A DNA stretch of 64,000 bases from positions 51,049 through 115,048 of the forward strand of contig JBJKRL010000058.1 of assembly GCA_046704745.1 (NCBI GenBank), read 5' to 3'. This DNA comes from CAWGGS01 sp046704745. GTDB taxonomy: Bacteria; Desulfobacterota; Desulfobulbia; Desulfobulbales; Desulfocapsaceae. Positions 16,995 through 25,975 of the stretch are shown piece by piece (position 1 is the stretch's first letter; the number at the start of each line of letters is the position of its first letter). The position numbers were made by a program, and so were the translations under genes. The notes beneath the pieces were generated by a model that did no database searches, was not told the origin of the DNA, and saw only the letters and a program-made list of their open reading frames with translations.

Positions 16995-18471
16995 ATTGGT
17001 ATTGATCGGTTAGCACCTTTCTGGCTTTGTCGGCAAATTCATTTTTCGAAAATGGTTTTTGTATGAAATTAATTCCTTGTTCCAATACTCCTTGCTTGCT
17101 AACGGTATCAGCTGAGTACCCTGACATAAAAAGGCACTTCATGCCCGGATGGTCTTTTAAAATTGTTTCAGCCATGTCCTTTCCGTTCATCTCGGGCATT
17201 ACAACATCGGTTATCAGCAGATGGATGTGTTCATCGCATTCCTTGGCAAGCCTGATTGCCTCGTTTGGTATCCCCGCGGGCAGGACTTTGTACCCCAAGC
17301 GTTCTAACATCGTCGATGCCATTTTTATGATGCTCGGCTCATCTTCGACCAGAAGGATTGTCTCATTTCCGCTTTCGACGGAACCCGACTCCTTCTCCAC
17401 ATTGACCTGGCGTTTTGGGAGCATATGTCTTGGCAGGTAAATCCTGAAGGTCGTTCCTTGTCCTTCTTTACTCTCGACATCGATAAAGCCGTTGTTCTGT
17501 TTGACGATGCCGTACACCGTGGATAACCCGAGACCGGTCCCTTTACCGACCTCCTTTGTCGTATAGAAGGGTTCAAAAATATGTGCCAACAGGTCAGTTG
17601 GTATGCCTGTGCCCGTATCGCCTACGCTTAGCAGCACATAGTCTCCGGTTGGGACATAGACATATTTTCTGGTATTTTCTTCATCTATAACATGATTTTC
17701 CGTTTGAACCACGATGGAGCCACCGGATGGCATTGCATCCCGGGCATTCACGCAAAGATTGGCCAGGATCTGGTCAACCTGGGACGGATCGATGTTGACT
17801 TGCCAGAGATTCACTCCCGGCTTCCAGACGAGTCCTAAATCCTCTCCGATCAACCGACGCATCATCTTCAACATCCCTTCCACAGCTGCGTTTAGGTCGA
17901 TAATCTTCGGGGCAATGACCTGCTTGCGCGCAAAGGCAAGAAGCTGGCGGACAATGCTTGCTGAACGTTCTGCAGCCACTTTGATCTCAGTAAGATCGGA
18001 GTACACAGGATGGTCGGTTTGAATCTCATCCATGGCCATTTCTGCATGTCCGAGGATGACGCCCAGCATGTTGTTGAAATCATGCGCTACACCGCCGCCC
18101 GCCAACTGACCAACCGACTCCATCTTCTGCGATTGATAGAGCTGCACTCGCATCATCTCTTTTTCTTCTTCCGCCTGCTTTCGTTCAGTGATATCGATAA
18201 TGGACCCTTCTAGGAGCCCGGTTTCCCGGTATAACTTCAGGGAGGTGACACAATTTCTTATGCCTTTCTGCTCGTTCAGTATTTTTAACTCAAATTCAGA
18301 TACACTGCCAGAAGCAAACAGTTGTCTGACCATTTCTTTGCGCTCTTCAGGATCACCCCAGAGTATCACTGAAGGTTTTCTGATTACCTCCTCTCGGGTT
18401 TTGCCAACTAGATCGAGAAACTTCTGGTTGGCCTCCAGTGTTTCAGTTCCATCAATCTTTGATACGAACAT
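16978..18471 (-). CDS. C-terminal part of a hybrid histidine kinase (PAS-HK-REC)
   Basis: This 497-residue frame holds a PAS domain (~1-95), a HisKA region with phosphoacceptor motif VAHDFNNMLGVILGHAEM, a HATPase domain (NLCVNARDAM N-box, GDTGTGIP, GTGLGLSTVYGIV) and a C-terminal receiver domain (phospho-aspartate in LLITDVVMPEMNG). It has no sensor of its own and no clear ribosome-binding site. It is almost certainly the second half of the gene at 18408-20786. The frames would join if the A5 run (18505-18509, T on the plus strand) had one more A, or two fewer. The joined protein would be about 1,269 residues. Confidence 0.85.
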   Translation of the reverse strand: MFVSKIDGTETLEANQKFLDLVGKTREEVIRKPSVILWGDPEERKEMVRQLFASGSVSEFELKILNEQKGIRNCVTSLKLYRETGLLEGSIIDITERKQAEEEKEMMRVQLYQSQKMESVGQLAGGGVAHDFNNMLGVILGHAEMAMDEIQTDHPVYSDLTEIKVAAERSASIVRQLLAFARKQVIAPKIIDLNAAVEGMLKMMRRLIGEDLGLVWKPGVNLWQVNIDPSQVDQILANLCVNARDAMPSGGSIVVQTENHVIDEENTRKYVYVPTGDYVLLSVGDTGTGIPTDLLAHIFEPFYTTKEVGKGTGLGLSTVYGIVKQNNGFIDVESKEGQGTTFRIYLPRHMLPKRQVNVEKESGSVESGNETILLVEDEPSIIKMASTMLERLGYKVLPAGIPNEAIRLAKECDEHIHLLITDVVMPEMNGKDMAETILKDHPGMKCLFMSGYSADTVSKQGVLEQGINFIQKPFSKNEFADKARKVLTDQYQFKFSK

Positions 18472-20786
18472 GGCAATTTCAGAGTTGTTGAAGAGGGCGC
18501 GATATTTTTCGCTTCGTTTTCGGCCAGCATATCTTCAGCCCTCTTTCGTTCGGTTATATCCAGAATAGCACTGCTGGTTCCGTTATATTCTTCGTTACTG
18601 TCGTAGATACCTTTCACGTAGATCAACGATGGAACGATTTTTCCTGTCTTGGAAATATAACGTTTTTCTAGTACAAAATACTCGATGTCATGCCGTTTCA
18701 ATTTGTTAAGCATATCAAGGCTCTTCGTAGCATCATCAGGATGACTGACGTCAGATATCGTCATCTTGCCCACAAACTCCCTTCGGGAATAACCCAGCAT
18801 GTTGAGGAAAGCATCATTGGCATCGCTTATAACAAAATTTTTGTCAGTTACCGTCACACCGATAAGCGAGTTATTGAAGAGCGAACGATAGTAGGCCTCT
18901 CTTTCCTGTAAGGACCTTTCAGATTGTTTGCGCTCGGTGATGTCCTGGATGGTGCCTATCATTGATATAACGTTGCCGTCGGCACCGGACTCCACGTTCC
19001 CGTAGCCTTTCACCCACCTCATGACGCCGTCGGACTTGCGGATGATACGATATTCTTTATTGAATGGTTTTTTTTGCGCGATCACTTCTTTTTCCAGATA
19101 TTCATTCATCATTGCCCGATCATCCGGATGAACAATATCCATCCACCCTTGAACGCTTCTCGTATAATTTTCATCGATTCCAAATATCTGATCAAGGACT
19201 TCAGATGACTTCCAGTATCCTGTGACAAAGTTGGCCGCATAAGAGCCGATAAATCCTATCCGTTGGGATTCTCGAAAGAAAAATTCGTTTTCTCTTAAAG
19301 CATCTTCTAAACGTTTCCGTTCCGTGATGTCCCGAATCGCACTCACTCGCCATACTTCACCGTTTTGTTTAAAGTTATGGGATTCAATTTCCGCAAAAAA
19401 ATATTCTCCGTTTTTCCGGGTCATGCGCACTGTGTAGGGAGCGGCATACTCTTTTTTGATGTTTTCTAGGACTTTCCGTAGATCCTCCTTGTGGAAAAGC
19501 CCCATGAAATTCTTTCCCAGCAATTCTTCGCGCAAAAAACCAAGCATCCTGGCCATCGATGAATTTATCTCTATGGCAACGGCCTGTTTATGAATCACGA
19601 TTCCTTCCATGGTTAGATCAGAAAGGAGGCGAGCTCGCTCCTCACTTTCACGCAATGCCTGCTCTACCTGCTTCAGCTTAGTGATCTCCGAGGTTATTGT
19701 CCCTACCCCCAACAGTTGCCCATCCTGGGCATACACTGGAAATTTTTTTGTTAGGAAGGTTCTGGTGGAACCGTCAGAGGCGAGCATATGCTCTTCCTCT
19801 GTAAGACCCTGTCCTTGAGGTAACGCCAAGGCATGACGGTCATTGGCTATGTATGCATCTATATGTTCGGGTGCCGAAATCCCTTCAAAAACCTCCCTAT
19901 CGGTTTTGCCGATAACATCGGCAAGAGTATGTCCTGTCAAAGTCGTGTATGCTTGATTGATAAGCACGTAACGCAACTGCTGATCCTTGAAGACAATGAT
20001 GTGTCCTGCGTTGTTAAGCAATTCAAGAAAGATTGAACGTTTTAGTTCGTTTTTACGATGTTCGGTAATGTCATTGACAAGCGATAACATCAGATCTCGA
20101 CCATCAACAGTTATAACCTCCGCCGACCAGAGAACCGATCGAGACTCACCAGTCCTCGCCCTTAATACAATCGGGTATTCTTTAACAGCGGCTTTTGCAC
20201 AAAGCGTAGCAATCAGGCCTTCTCTATCAGCAATATCCTCCCAGATGCCCACTTCTTCTGAGGTTTTGTCTATGAGTTCAAGCCGTTCGAAGCCAAGCAT
20301 TTCTATCCATTGCTGGTCTACATCGACAAAAACGCCGGATTTGATTTCCGAAATGGCCATTGGTACCGGATTCGACTTAAAGGCTTTTGCAAAACGTTTA
20401 TTACTTTCTCTTATAATATATTTTGATTCTAGGTCTTTAGTGATATCACGGGCAATATGAACCAAGTACTCTTCTTCGCTATTTTCGGCAGGGATAAGGG
20501 AGGAGCTGATGCGGAAAATTTTGTTGAGATTTTCATGCTTGATAATAGTTTCATGGTCGATCCCATTTCTGATGGTAACCAAAAGTGGGCAACCCGCGCA
20601 CGGTTCTGTCTTTCCGGTAAAGACCTCATAGCAGTGCTTTCCGGTAAGAGTTCCATTCTCAACCTGGAAAAACTGATAAGTGGCTTTGTTGGCTCTGATA
20701 ATTTTGAGGTCTTTGTCTTGAATAGTGACAATATCTTTTATTGCGTTAAAAGTACGAGCCCACAAATCCATCGCATTATTCCTCAT
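18408..20786 (-). CDS. multi-PAS sensor part of the split hybrid histidine kinase
   Basis: This frame encodes six PAS domains, roughly residues 6-115, 128-240, 250-370, 385-490, 500-625 and 630-755; most end in the family signature DITERK or close variants. No membrane helix is seen, so it is a cytoplasmic sensor. After AENEAK the frame is shifted and the last ~35 residues (from NIAPSSTT) are not natural: the expected continuation (YRALFNNSEIAMFVS) is in the other frame. Together with the downstream half it forms a seven-PAS hybrid kinase. The start could also be the ATG at 20771, which has a better-placed AGGA. Confidence 0.85.
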   Translation of the reverse strand: MRNNAMDLWARTFNAIKDIVTIQDKDLKIIRANKATYQFFQVENGTLTGKHCYEVFTGKTEPCAGCPLLVTIRNGIDHETIIKHENLNKIFRISSSLIPAENSEEEYLVHIARDITKDLESKYIIRESNKRFAKAFKSNPVPMAISEIKSGVFVDVDQQWIEMLGFERLELIDKTSEEVGIWEDIADREGLIATLCAKAAVKEYPIVLRARTGESRSVLWSAEVITVDGRDLMLSLVNDITEHRKNELKRSIFLELLNNAGHIIVFKDQQLRYVLINQAYTTLTGHTLADVIGKTDREVFEGISAPEHIDAYIANDRHALALPQGQGLTEEEHMLASDGSTRTFLTKKFPVYAQDGQLLGVGTITSEITKLKQVEQALRESEERARLLSDLTMEGIVIHKQAVAIEINSSMARMLGFLREELLGKNFMGLFHKEDLRKVLENIKKEYAAPYTVRMTRKNGEYFFAEIESHNFKQNGEVWRVSAIRDITERKRLEDALRENEFFFRESQRIGFIGSYAANFVTGYWKSSEVLDQIFGIDENYTRSVQGWMDIVHPDDRAMMNEYLEKEVIAQKKPFNKEYRIIRKSDGVMRWVKGYGNVESGADGNVISMIGTIQDITERKQSERSLQEREAYYRSLFNNSLIGVTVTDKNFVISDANDAFLNMLGYSRREFVGKMTISDVSHPDDATKSLDMLNKLKRHDIEYFVLEKRYISKTGKIVPSLIYVKGIYDSNEEYNGTSSAILDITERKRAEDMLAENEAKNIAPSSTTLKLPCSYQRLMELKHWRPTRSFSI

Positions 20787-20984
20787 GTCATGGAATTTCC
20801 AATTTATGGTTCATAAATTTAAATTTGGAAAAATATTTTTTGTTTAGTTAACGACAATTTACACAATATTTTCCACCATTGGCCTCCAAATGTAGGATGA
20901 TTGTAAGAATCGTCTGTTATCTTATCAATCACATCAGAAAAAGGATAGGTAAGTATTCTCAAACCGATTCCCGAAATGTGCGCC

Positions 20985-21374
20985 ATGGAAAGGAGAAAAC
21001 AGCCACGTATCATGTTGGACTTTCTTTCAGTTGTTGCAAACGACGGCAAGGGCTTTTTTCAAGGCAGGGTTACCGATACATCAGAAACCTGAATATGCAT
21101 GGAAGACTTGCCCAAACATATCAATGCTGAAACAAGAAAGCTGACAATTGTCGTCTCTCGGGAAAGCGACCATTTCAGAATGGTTGTGCGTCCAAGATGG
21201 TACACAGATGGAAACGCAGCCAAGACAATCGGAGGTGAAATTCTAATTTCCCAATGGATGCTTGTGGTTTTGTCCTCAGATGAGAGCTGCTGTCTTATGA
21301 TGTTGATTGTAATAGAATATTTATTTAAATCAAAGGCGATCGCTCCTCTTTTCTGGAAGCATTTCCAAGGATAA
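20985..21374 (+). pseudogene. PilZ-domain protein with in-frame stop
   Basis: Reading from ATG 20985 gives MERRKQPRIMLDFLSVV, including an RxxxR motif typical of the c-di-GMP-binding N-terminal arm of PilZ. It continues to GRVTDTSET, stop, ICMEDLPKHINAET and then RWYTDGNAAKTIGGEIL. The TGA at 21090-21092 sits exactly where the glycine of the PilZ motif (D/N)xSxxG belongs; GGA to TGA is a single change. The C-terminal end also looks degraded. An in-frame ATG at 20976 may be the true start. Its usual role would be c-di-GMP sensing. Confidence 0.7.
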
Positions 21375-21379
21375 AAACC

Positions 21380-21658
21380 ATGTATAATTCTAACAACAGA
21401 TCTCGCGGTTCACGAAACTTGCTTCTCGTTTGCACGTATTGCAATAAAAGCAAAAACGCCTGTGGTTACTGGGAGCAAGGTTGTGATCCTGATTTATTAA
21501 ATGCTGAAATAGCCATCAGTCATGGGATTTGTCCTGAATGTCTGGCAAAGGAATTTCCCCATGAATTTGCATCAATGTGCAAAGAAGGGAATATTGAATT
21601 TAAAGCAAAAACCACACCCGATAATCGAGTATTATATGGTTGTTTTTTAAGACATTAA
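21380..21658 (+). CDS. small protein with CxxC zinc-knuckle found in deltaproteobacterial sensors
   Basis: A 92-residue protein. Its core LLVCTYCNKSKNACGYWEQ followed by ISHGICPECLAKEFP matches the short cysteine motif (CxYCxxxR/K..GYW.......SHGICPxC) often found at the C terminus of PAS or receiver proteins in Deltaproteobacteria. Two CxxC pairs suggest a metal site. Here the motif stands alone, just 6 bp after the damaged PilZ frame. An AGGATAA ribosome-binding site precedes the ATG. Function unknown; a signalling accessory role is inferred from where the motif normally occurs. Confidence 0.6.
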   Translation: MYNSNNRSRGSRNLLLVCTYCNKSKNACGYWEQGCDPDLLNAEIAISHGICPECLAKEFPHEFASMCKEGNIEFKAKTTPDNRVLYGCFLRH

Positions 21659-21678
21659 CAAGTTAGGAAAGGGGTATT

Positions 21679-21903
21679 ATGGGAGCAGAGAATGATAATG
21701 CCAATGTCGATCCTATCGAGGCTATAGTCGATAAAGCCTATGAAATATGCAACGAGATGCTATTGATTGATGCAATCTTTTTGGAAGAAGATGAAATTCG
21801 CTTATTTCTTGAAACTCATAAAATCTCTGACAACGAGACGCAAAACAGGTTTCTTCATTTAGTTGACAAATACAATAACATAACAGGATGCTTTATGTAT
21901 TAA
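21679..21903 (+). CDS. small acidic hypothetical protein
   Basis: A 74-residue acidic, probably all-helical protein starting MGAENDNANVDPIEAIVDK. I do not recognise it. It follows the zinc-knuckle gene by 20 bp with a good ribosome-binding site (AGGAAAGG), so the two likely form an operon. Confidence 0.5.
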   Translation: MGAENDNANVDPIEAIVDKAYEICNEMLLIDAIFLEEDEIRLFLETHKISDNETQNRFLHLVDKYNNITGCFMY

Positions 21904-22253
21904 ATTGAGAGGGGTTGGTCCGAAGTATTGATCAGTGGGAAGATCGTCTTCCGAAGCCTCTCAGGATAAGCTCAACCTATCAAATATTTCACAAAACAAA
22001 GATTGGCATGACAAATCTCTTATGAGAAGATGGGCTTTCCATCTGCCAACTTATTCTTTCGAGATAGAAATATTCAAAAAACATCGGCAACAGACATCAT
22101 AAGCCATTGTCTAAAAGATATGGATCGCCAAGGGAGATTTTAGTTCTTTTGAAAGAATTGGAATCCAATTCCTCATTCTCTAAAGAGAGAATGTATATTC
22201 AGTCATCGACGAGATGATGAAATGTTTTACCTGACAGCAATCCCGATCCTTGA
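21904..22253. other. intergenic stretch, no gene seen
   Basis: About 350 bp with no supported frame. The missing N-terminal part of the recombinase fragment that follows may once have lain here, but it is not readable. Confidence 0.4.
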
Positions 22254-22745
22254 TTCGACGAAATAATCTTCTCGACAAGCATTTCCCATATCTCTATAGA
22301 CTTGGCACTTCGGTGGCTGAAGGTGTCCACAGCGAAAGAGTCGGCAACATTGGCTGACAACCTCAGCACTGTGAGGTGCTTCGCCATTTGGGGAAATGTT
22401 GCCGATGCGCGGACGGAAATTCCTCCCACAAACCCTTTGCCTTGCCGGTATCGTTGTAAGCCCCGATATATTTACGGCGATGGGGAGATCGAAGAAATTG
22501 TCCGATTGGCATGCAACCCGCCTTCTATAATGGGGCTTAAAGGCATGATCTACGCCACTCTGTTTGGTCTCCTGGCAACGACTGGAATGCGGATTAGCGA
22601 AGTTCTTGCTCTTGATAGAGAGGATGTCGATTTCAAAGAAAGGATTGTCATTATCCGCAAGTCTTAATTCCGCAAATTACGGCTCGTGCCCTTTGTATAT
22701 ATCAACATATGATGTTCTTGAAAGCTACGCAAAACAAAGAGAGTT
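22254..22745 (+). pseudogene. tyrosine recombinase remnant 1
   Basis: Frames here read SISIDLALRWL, CFAIWGNVADARTEIPP and RYIYGDGEIEEIV, then GLLATTGMRISEVLALDRED with the catalytic arginine of tyrosine recombinases. A TAA at 22665-22667 and a frameshift soon after interrupt the match, which resumes as PLYISTYDVLESYAKQREL. The style (DPRTEIPP, RYRxxPYIYxDxEI) is that of recombinases found in tandem arrays such as RIT elements. The N terminus and the C-terminal catalytic half are missing. Clearly inactive. Confidence 0.7.
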
Positions 22746-22750
22746 GACTT

Positions 22751-23304
22751 ATGATGATATCCAAGACATTTCCAGCTCTTTTTCAGACATTTTTTACGAA
22801 TCGCCTTCTTCAACAATGGCAGGCAAGTCCTCATACCGTTACATCATATCGAGATTCCTTTCGGCTTGTTTCGCGTTTTGCAAAAGAAAATCTTCGAAAG
22901 ATAGAACCATCGGTTCTATCTTTCGAAAATTTTACGGCTGATTTCCTCAACGAATTCCTTGACTATGCCGAGAAAGATCGTGGTAACAATGTATGAACCA
23001 GTAATACCCGTCTGGCAGCCATACATTCATTCTTCCGTTAAAGGTTATGCCGACTTGGCTTTGTGAGCTTAATGGGCAGCCAGATCATCCAATCTTTCCA
23101 AACATTCACTGTGGTTCTCTCAGTATAGACGCAGTCGAACGCTTAATTGCCAGACACTGCAAGGCAGCACAAGCACACTGCCGATCTTTCAAGAGTAAGA
23201 AATTTACACTTCATGTGCTTCGTCACACCTCAGCCATGGAATTACTTCGACATGGGGTAGATCGTTCAGTAATGCCGGTAGCTTATACCTTCGGGTTGGA
23301 ATAA
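22751..23304 (+). pseudogene. tyrosine recombinase remnant 2
   Basis: It starts with a typical N-terminal SAM-like domain (FFTNRLLQQWQASPHTVTSY, then FLDYAEKDRGN). Stops at 22994-22996 and soon after interrupt TSNTRLAAIHSFFR. The middle of the catalytic domain, with the first arginine, is deleted. The end returns as ELNGQPDHPIFPN and LHVLRHTSAMELLRHGVDRS, the HxLRHT box of the family, but the final catalytic tyrosine segment is lost. The order, directly after remnant 1, fits a recombinase array (RIT-like element). No terminal repeats were identified. Confidence 0.75.
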
Positions 23305-23723
23305 TTGAGTCGGGATTGGACCAGGATAGTTGATCAAGGCTTTTTCAGGACGAGTCATTTTGCCCAGCACCGCCAGGTTTTCATTTGTCTGGGGGCTAAT
23401 GCTCAAAATCCAGGAAATTTAATTCAAAATGGTGGTCTTGTAGAAATATAACAGGTGACCCGAAACAGTTTTTTACTTTTGGAAATTATAAAAATTGTGA
23501 GTCTGAAACCGAACTGATTCGGATTCAATGCAATGAGGTTGGGGGCTCACACGTATTTTTTTAAAAGAAAGCAAAGTTAAATAAACATAGGCTTTGTGCG
23601 TAGCGAGACCCCAGAACAGGAGCAAGTGAGATCAGAAGGGACAATTACCGCCAAGACGGTGGAGACGGTGCTCCCGCTCCTGAAAAAGGCCCATAGCCGC
23701 GCCAACGGTTCCACCAGGATTAT
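23305..23723. other. intergenic stretch in recombinase remnant region
   Basis: About 420 bp with no supported gene. Short open stretches exist on both strands but have no start signals or recognisable motifs. Confidence 0.4.
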
Positions 23724-23825
23724 ATGGAGACGGCGCAGGCCGATCTCTTTGGTCTCTCCGTCGGAACCATAGAGTCGTATCGAGAAAGGATGAGGGAAAA
23801 ACTGAGGATAACAAATAAGAGATAA
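23724..23825 (+). pseudogene. fragment of a LuxR/sigma-region-4-type helix-turn-helix
   Basis: A 33-codon open stretch reads METAQADLFGLSVGTIESYR and ends EKLRITNKR. The pattern LFGLSVGTIESYRERMREKL is that of the recognition helices of GerE/LuxR-type DNA-binding domains. Nothing upstream in frame continues the match. It is most likely the tail of a lost response regulator or transposition-associated regulator. Confidence 0.45.
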
Positions 23826-24097
23826 ACCTTGAAAATTCATTACTTCTCTCCTGCAATACAGTATTTAATTACCGCACTCTCTCTCCTTCTGCAGTATTGT
23901 TTTTCCCCCTCCTTTTCCCCCATATTTAAAACAGATGACAACAACATTCTGTCCGGAAAACGAGCCGATTGATCGCTATCGGTTCTCCCGATGCAAGGAG
24001 GGGTTATGCCTCAATAATCCTGAAAGCGTCCCGGAGAGATTGAGGAATGTTTTTTTCTTGCTCTTGTAAGAGATACTTCATCAAATGGAGAGAACGA

Positions 24098-25882
24098 ATG
24101 AATTCTTTGACAATTGTTTTCACGGCACTGTGTATCTTTGCCATTGCCTACAGATTTTACGGGCTATGGATTGCAAAGACCGTACTGGAACTCAACGCCG
24201 ACCGGCCGACCCCGGCTGTCGCCATGGAGGACGGCCAGGATTATCACAAGACCAACAAATATGTGCTGTTCGGCCATCATTTTGCTGCCATCGCAGCCGC
24301 AGGCCCTCTTTTAGGTCCTGTCCTGGCCGCCCAGTTCGGCTATCTGCCGGGGACGCTCTGGATAATCATAGGCTGCGTGGTGGGCGGGGCGGTGCATGAT
24401 ATGATCGTGCTCTACGCCTCGGTTCGCCATAAGGGCAAGAGCCTGAGCCATATTGCCGAAACGGAGATCGGACAGCGGGCAGGAATCATTGCCTCCTTCT
24501 CGATCCTCTTTATTCTGATTCTGACCCTGGCAGGGCTTTCCATCGCCGTGGTCAACGCCCTCTTTCAAAGCCCCTGGGGAACCTATACGGTTGCCTGTAC
24601 CTTGCCCATCGCGATGTTTATGGGGGTCTATATGGAGATGATCCGTCCCGGAGATGTTCTTGGCGCCAGCATCATTGGTGTTGTCCTTCTGGCGCTGGTG
24701 ATCATTACCGGCCCCTATATCGCCCATACCCCTGCCCTCGCCGCCTGGTTCACCTACAGTAAGGATCAGCTGGCGGTCCTGCTGACGGTCTACGGTTTTT
24801 TTGCCTCCGTCCTGCCCGTCTGGTTCCTGCTCTGCCCGCGTGACTATCTGTCAACCTACCTGAAACTCGGCACCATTGCCGCCCTGATCGGAGGGATCGT
24901 CTATGTCCATCCGGTACTGCAGATGGCCGGTGTCACCAGTTTTGCCGCAGGCGGCGGTCCGGTTATTCCCGGCAAGGTCTTCCCCTTCCTTTTCATCACC
25001 ATAGCCTGTGGTGCCCTTTCCGGCTTCCATGCTATTATCGGCACCGGGACCACTCCCAAGATGATTGCCAATGAAAAGGACATCCTCTTTGTCGGCTATG
25101 GAGCCATGCTGGCCGAAGGTATGGTGGCCATTATGGCCTTGATGGCGGCCTGTGTACTGGTTCCCGCCGACTATTTTGCGATCAACGCGCCTCCGGCGGC
25201 CTTCGCCGCCCTGCACCTGCAAACAGTCGATCTCCCGCAACTGGCAACCTCCGTCGGCGAACATCTCCAGGGGCGGCCGGGAGGCGCCGTTTCCCTGGCC
25301 GTCGGTATGGCCTATATCTTTGCGGGTATTCCACTTTTCAAGGAACTGACCGCCTACTGGTATCACTTCGCCATCATGTTCGAGGCGGTATTTATCCTGA
25401 CTGCAGTGGATGCGGGGACCCGGGTCGGCCGGTATATGCTCCAGGAACTCCTGGGCAAGGTTTATCCTAAATTTGCCGACAAGGCCTGGACGCCGGGTAT
25501 GATCCTGACCAGTTTTCTCTTTACCTTTTCCTGGGGATATCTGGTGTATACCGGCAATATCTCCACCATCTGGCCCATGTTCGGCATGGCCAATCAGCTG
25601 TTGGCGACCTGCGCCCTGATTATCGGCACCACCATGCTCATCCGGATGGGCAAGGCCCGGTATGCTTGGATAACTGCCATTCCGGGGATCCTGATGATCC
25701 CGGTGACCATGTCGGCGGGCTACCTGAACATCGTCAACAACTTCTACCCCAAGGGTCTTTATCTTCTCACCGGCATGTCGGTCGTTCTGATGATCTTGAT
25801 GGCCCTGATCTTTATTGACGCCTTTGTTCGATGGTATCAATTGCTGCAGACAGATATCCATGGCGAACCCGAATTCACCTGA
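24098..25882 (+). CDS. cstA: carbon starvation protein CstA family transporter
   Basis: A 594-residue polytopic inner-membrane protein of the CstA/BtsT family, proton-linked transporters of pyruvate (and reported for peptides). Family hallmarks include KYVLFGHHFAAIAAAGPLLG near residue 50, GGAVHDMIVLYASVRHKGKS near 110 and a late TWGM-like segment IWPMFGMANQLLA. At least 15 hydrophobic segments are visible. The start at 24098 is used because it begins the hydrophobic N terminus and has GGAGAG upstream; the longer frame adds a cysteine-rich unlikely leader. A DASS transporter pseudogene follows on the same strand, which fits organic-acid uptake. Confidence 0.9.
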   Translation: MNSLTIVFTALCIFAIAYRFYGLWIAKTVLELNADRPTPAVAMEDGQDYHKTNKYVLFGHHFAAIAAAGPLLGPVLAAQFGYLPGTLWIIIGCVVGGAVHDMIVLYASVRHKGKSLSHIAETEIGQRAGIIASFSILFILILTLAGLSIAVVNALFQSPWGTYTVACTLPIAMFMGVYMEMIRPGDVLGASIIGVVLLALVIITGPYIAHTPALAAWFTYSKDQLAVLLTVYGFFASVLPVWFLLCPRDYLSTYLKLGTIAALIGGIVYVHPVLQMAGVTSFAAGGGPVIPGKVFPFLFITIACGALSGFHAIIGTGTTPKMIANEKDILFVGYGAMLAEGMVAIMALMAACVLVPADYFAINAPPAAFAALHLQTVDLPQLATSVGEHLQGRPGGAVSLAVGMAYIFAGIPLFKELTAYWYHFAIMFEAVFILTAVDAGTRVGRYMLQELLGKVYPKFADKAWTPGMILTSFLFTFSWGYLVYTGNISTIWPMFGMANQLLATCALIIGTTMLIRMGKARYAWITAIPGILMIPVTMSAGYLNIVNNFYPKGLYLLTGMSVVLMILMALIFIDAFVRWYQLLQTDIHGEPEFT

Positions 25883-25975
25883 ACCGGAGTTCAGCGAAGG
25901 CTCCGTCAGGGCTGCAATCGACTGAAGGAGCCGGCAGGAGAGGGGGAGACATTTTTTTAATGGAGAGAGCGGAAA

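Noticed and set aside
21090..21092. TGA as a selenocysteine codon in the PilZ frame
   Set aside because: The position matches a conserved glycine, not a redox cysteine, and no SECIS-like hairpin was noticed just downstream. A nonsense mutation is simpler.
23290..23430. 45-codon minus-strand stretch reading like protein
   Set aside because: Overlaps the end of the recombinase remnant, has no start signal and matches no family I recognise.
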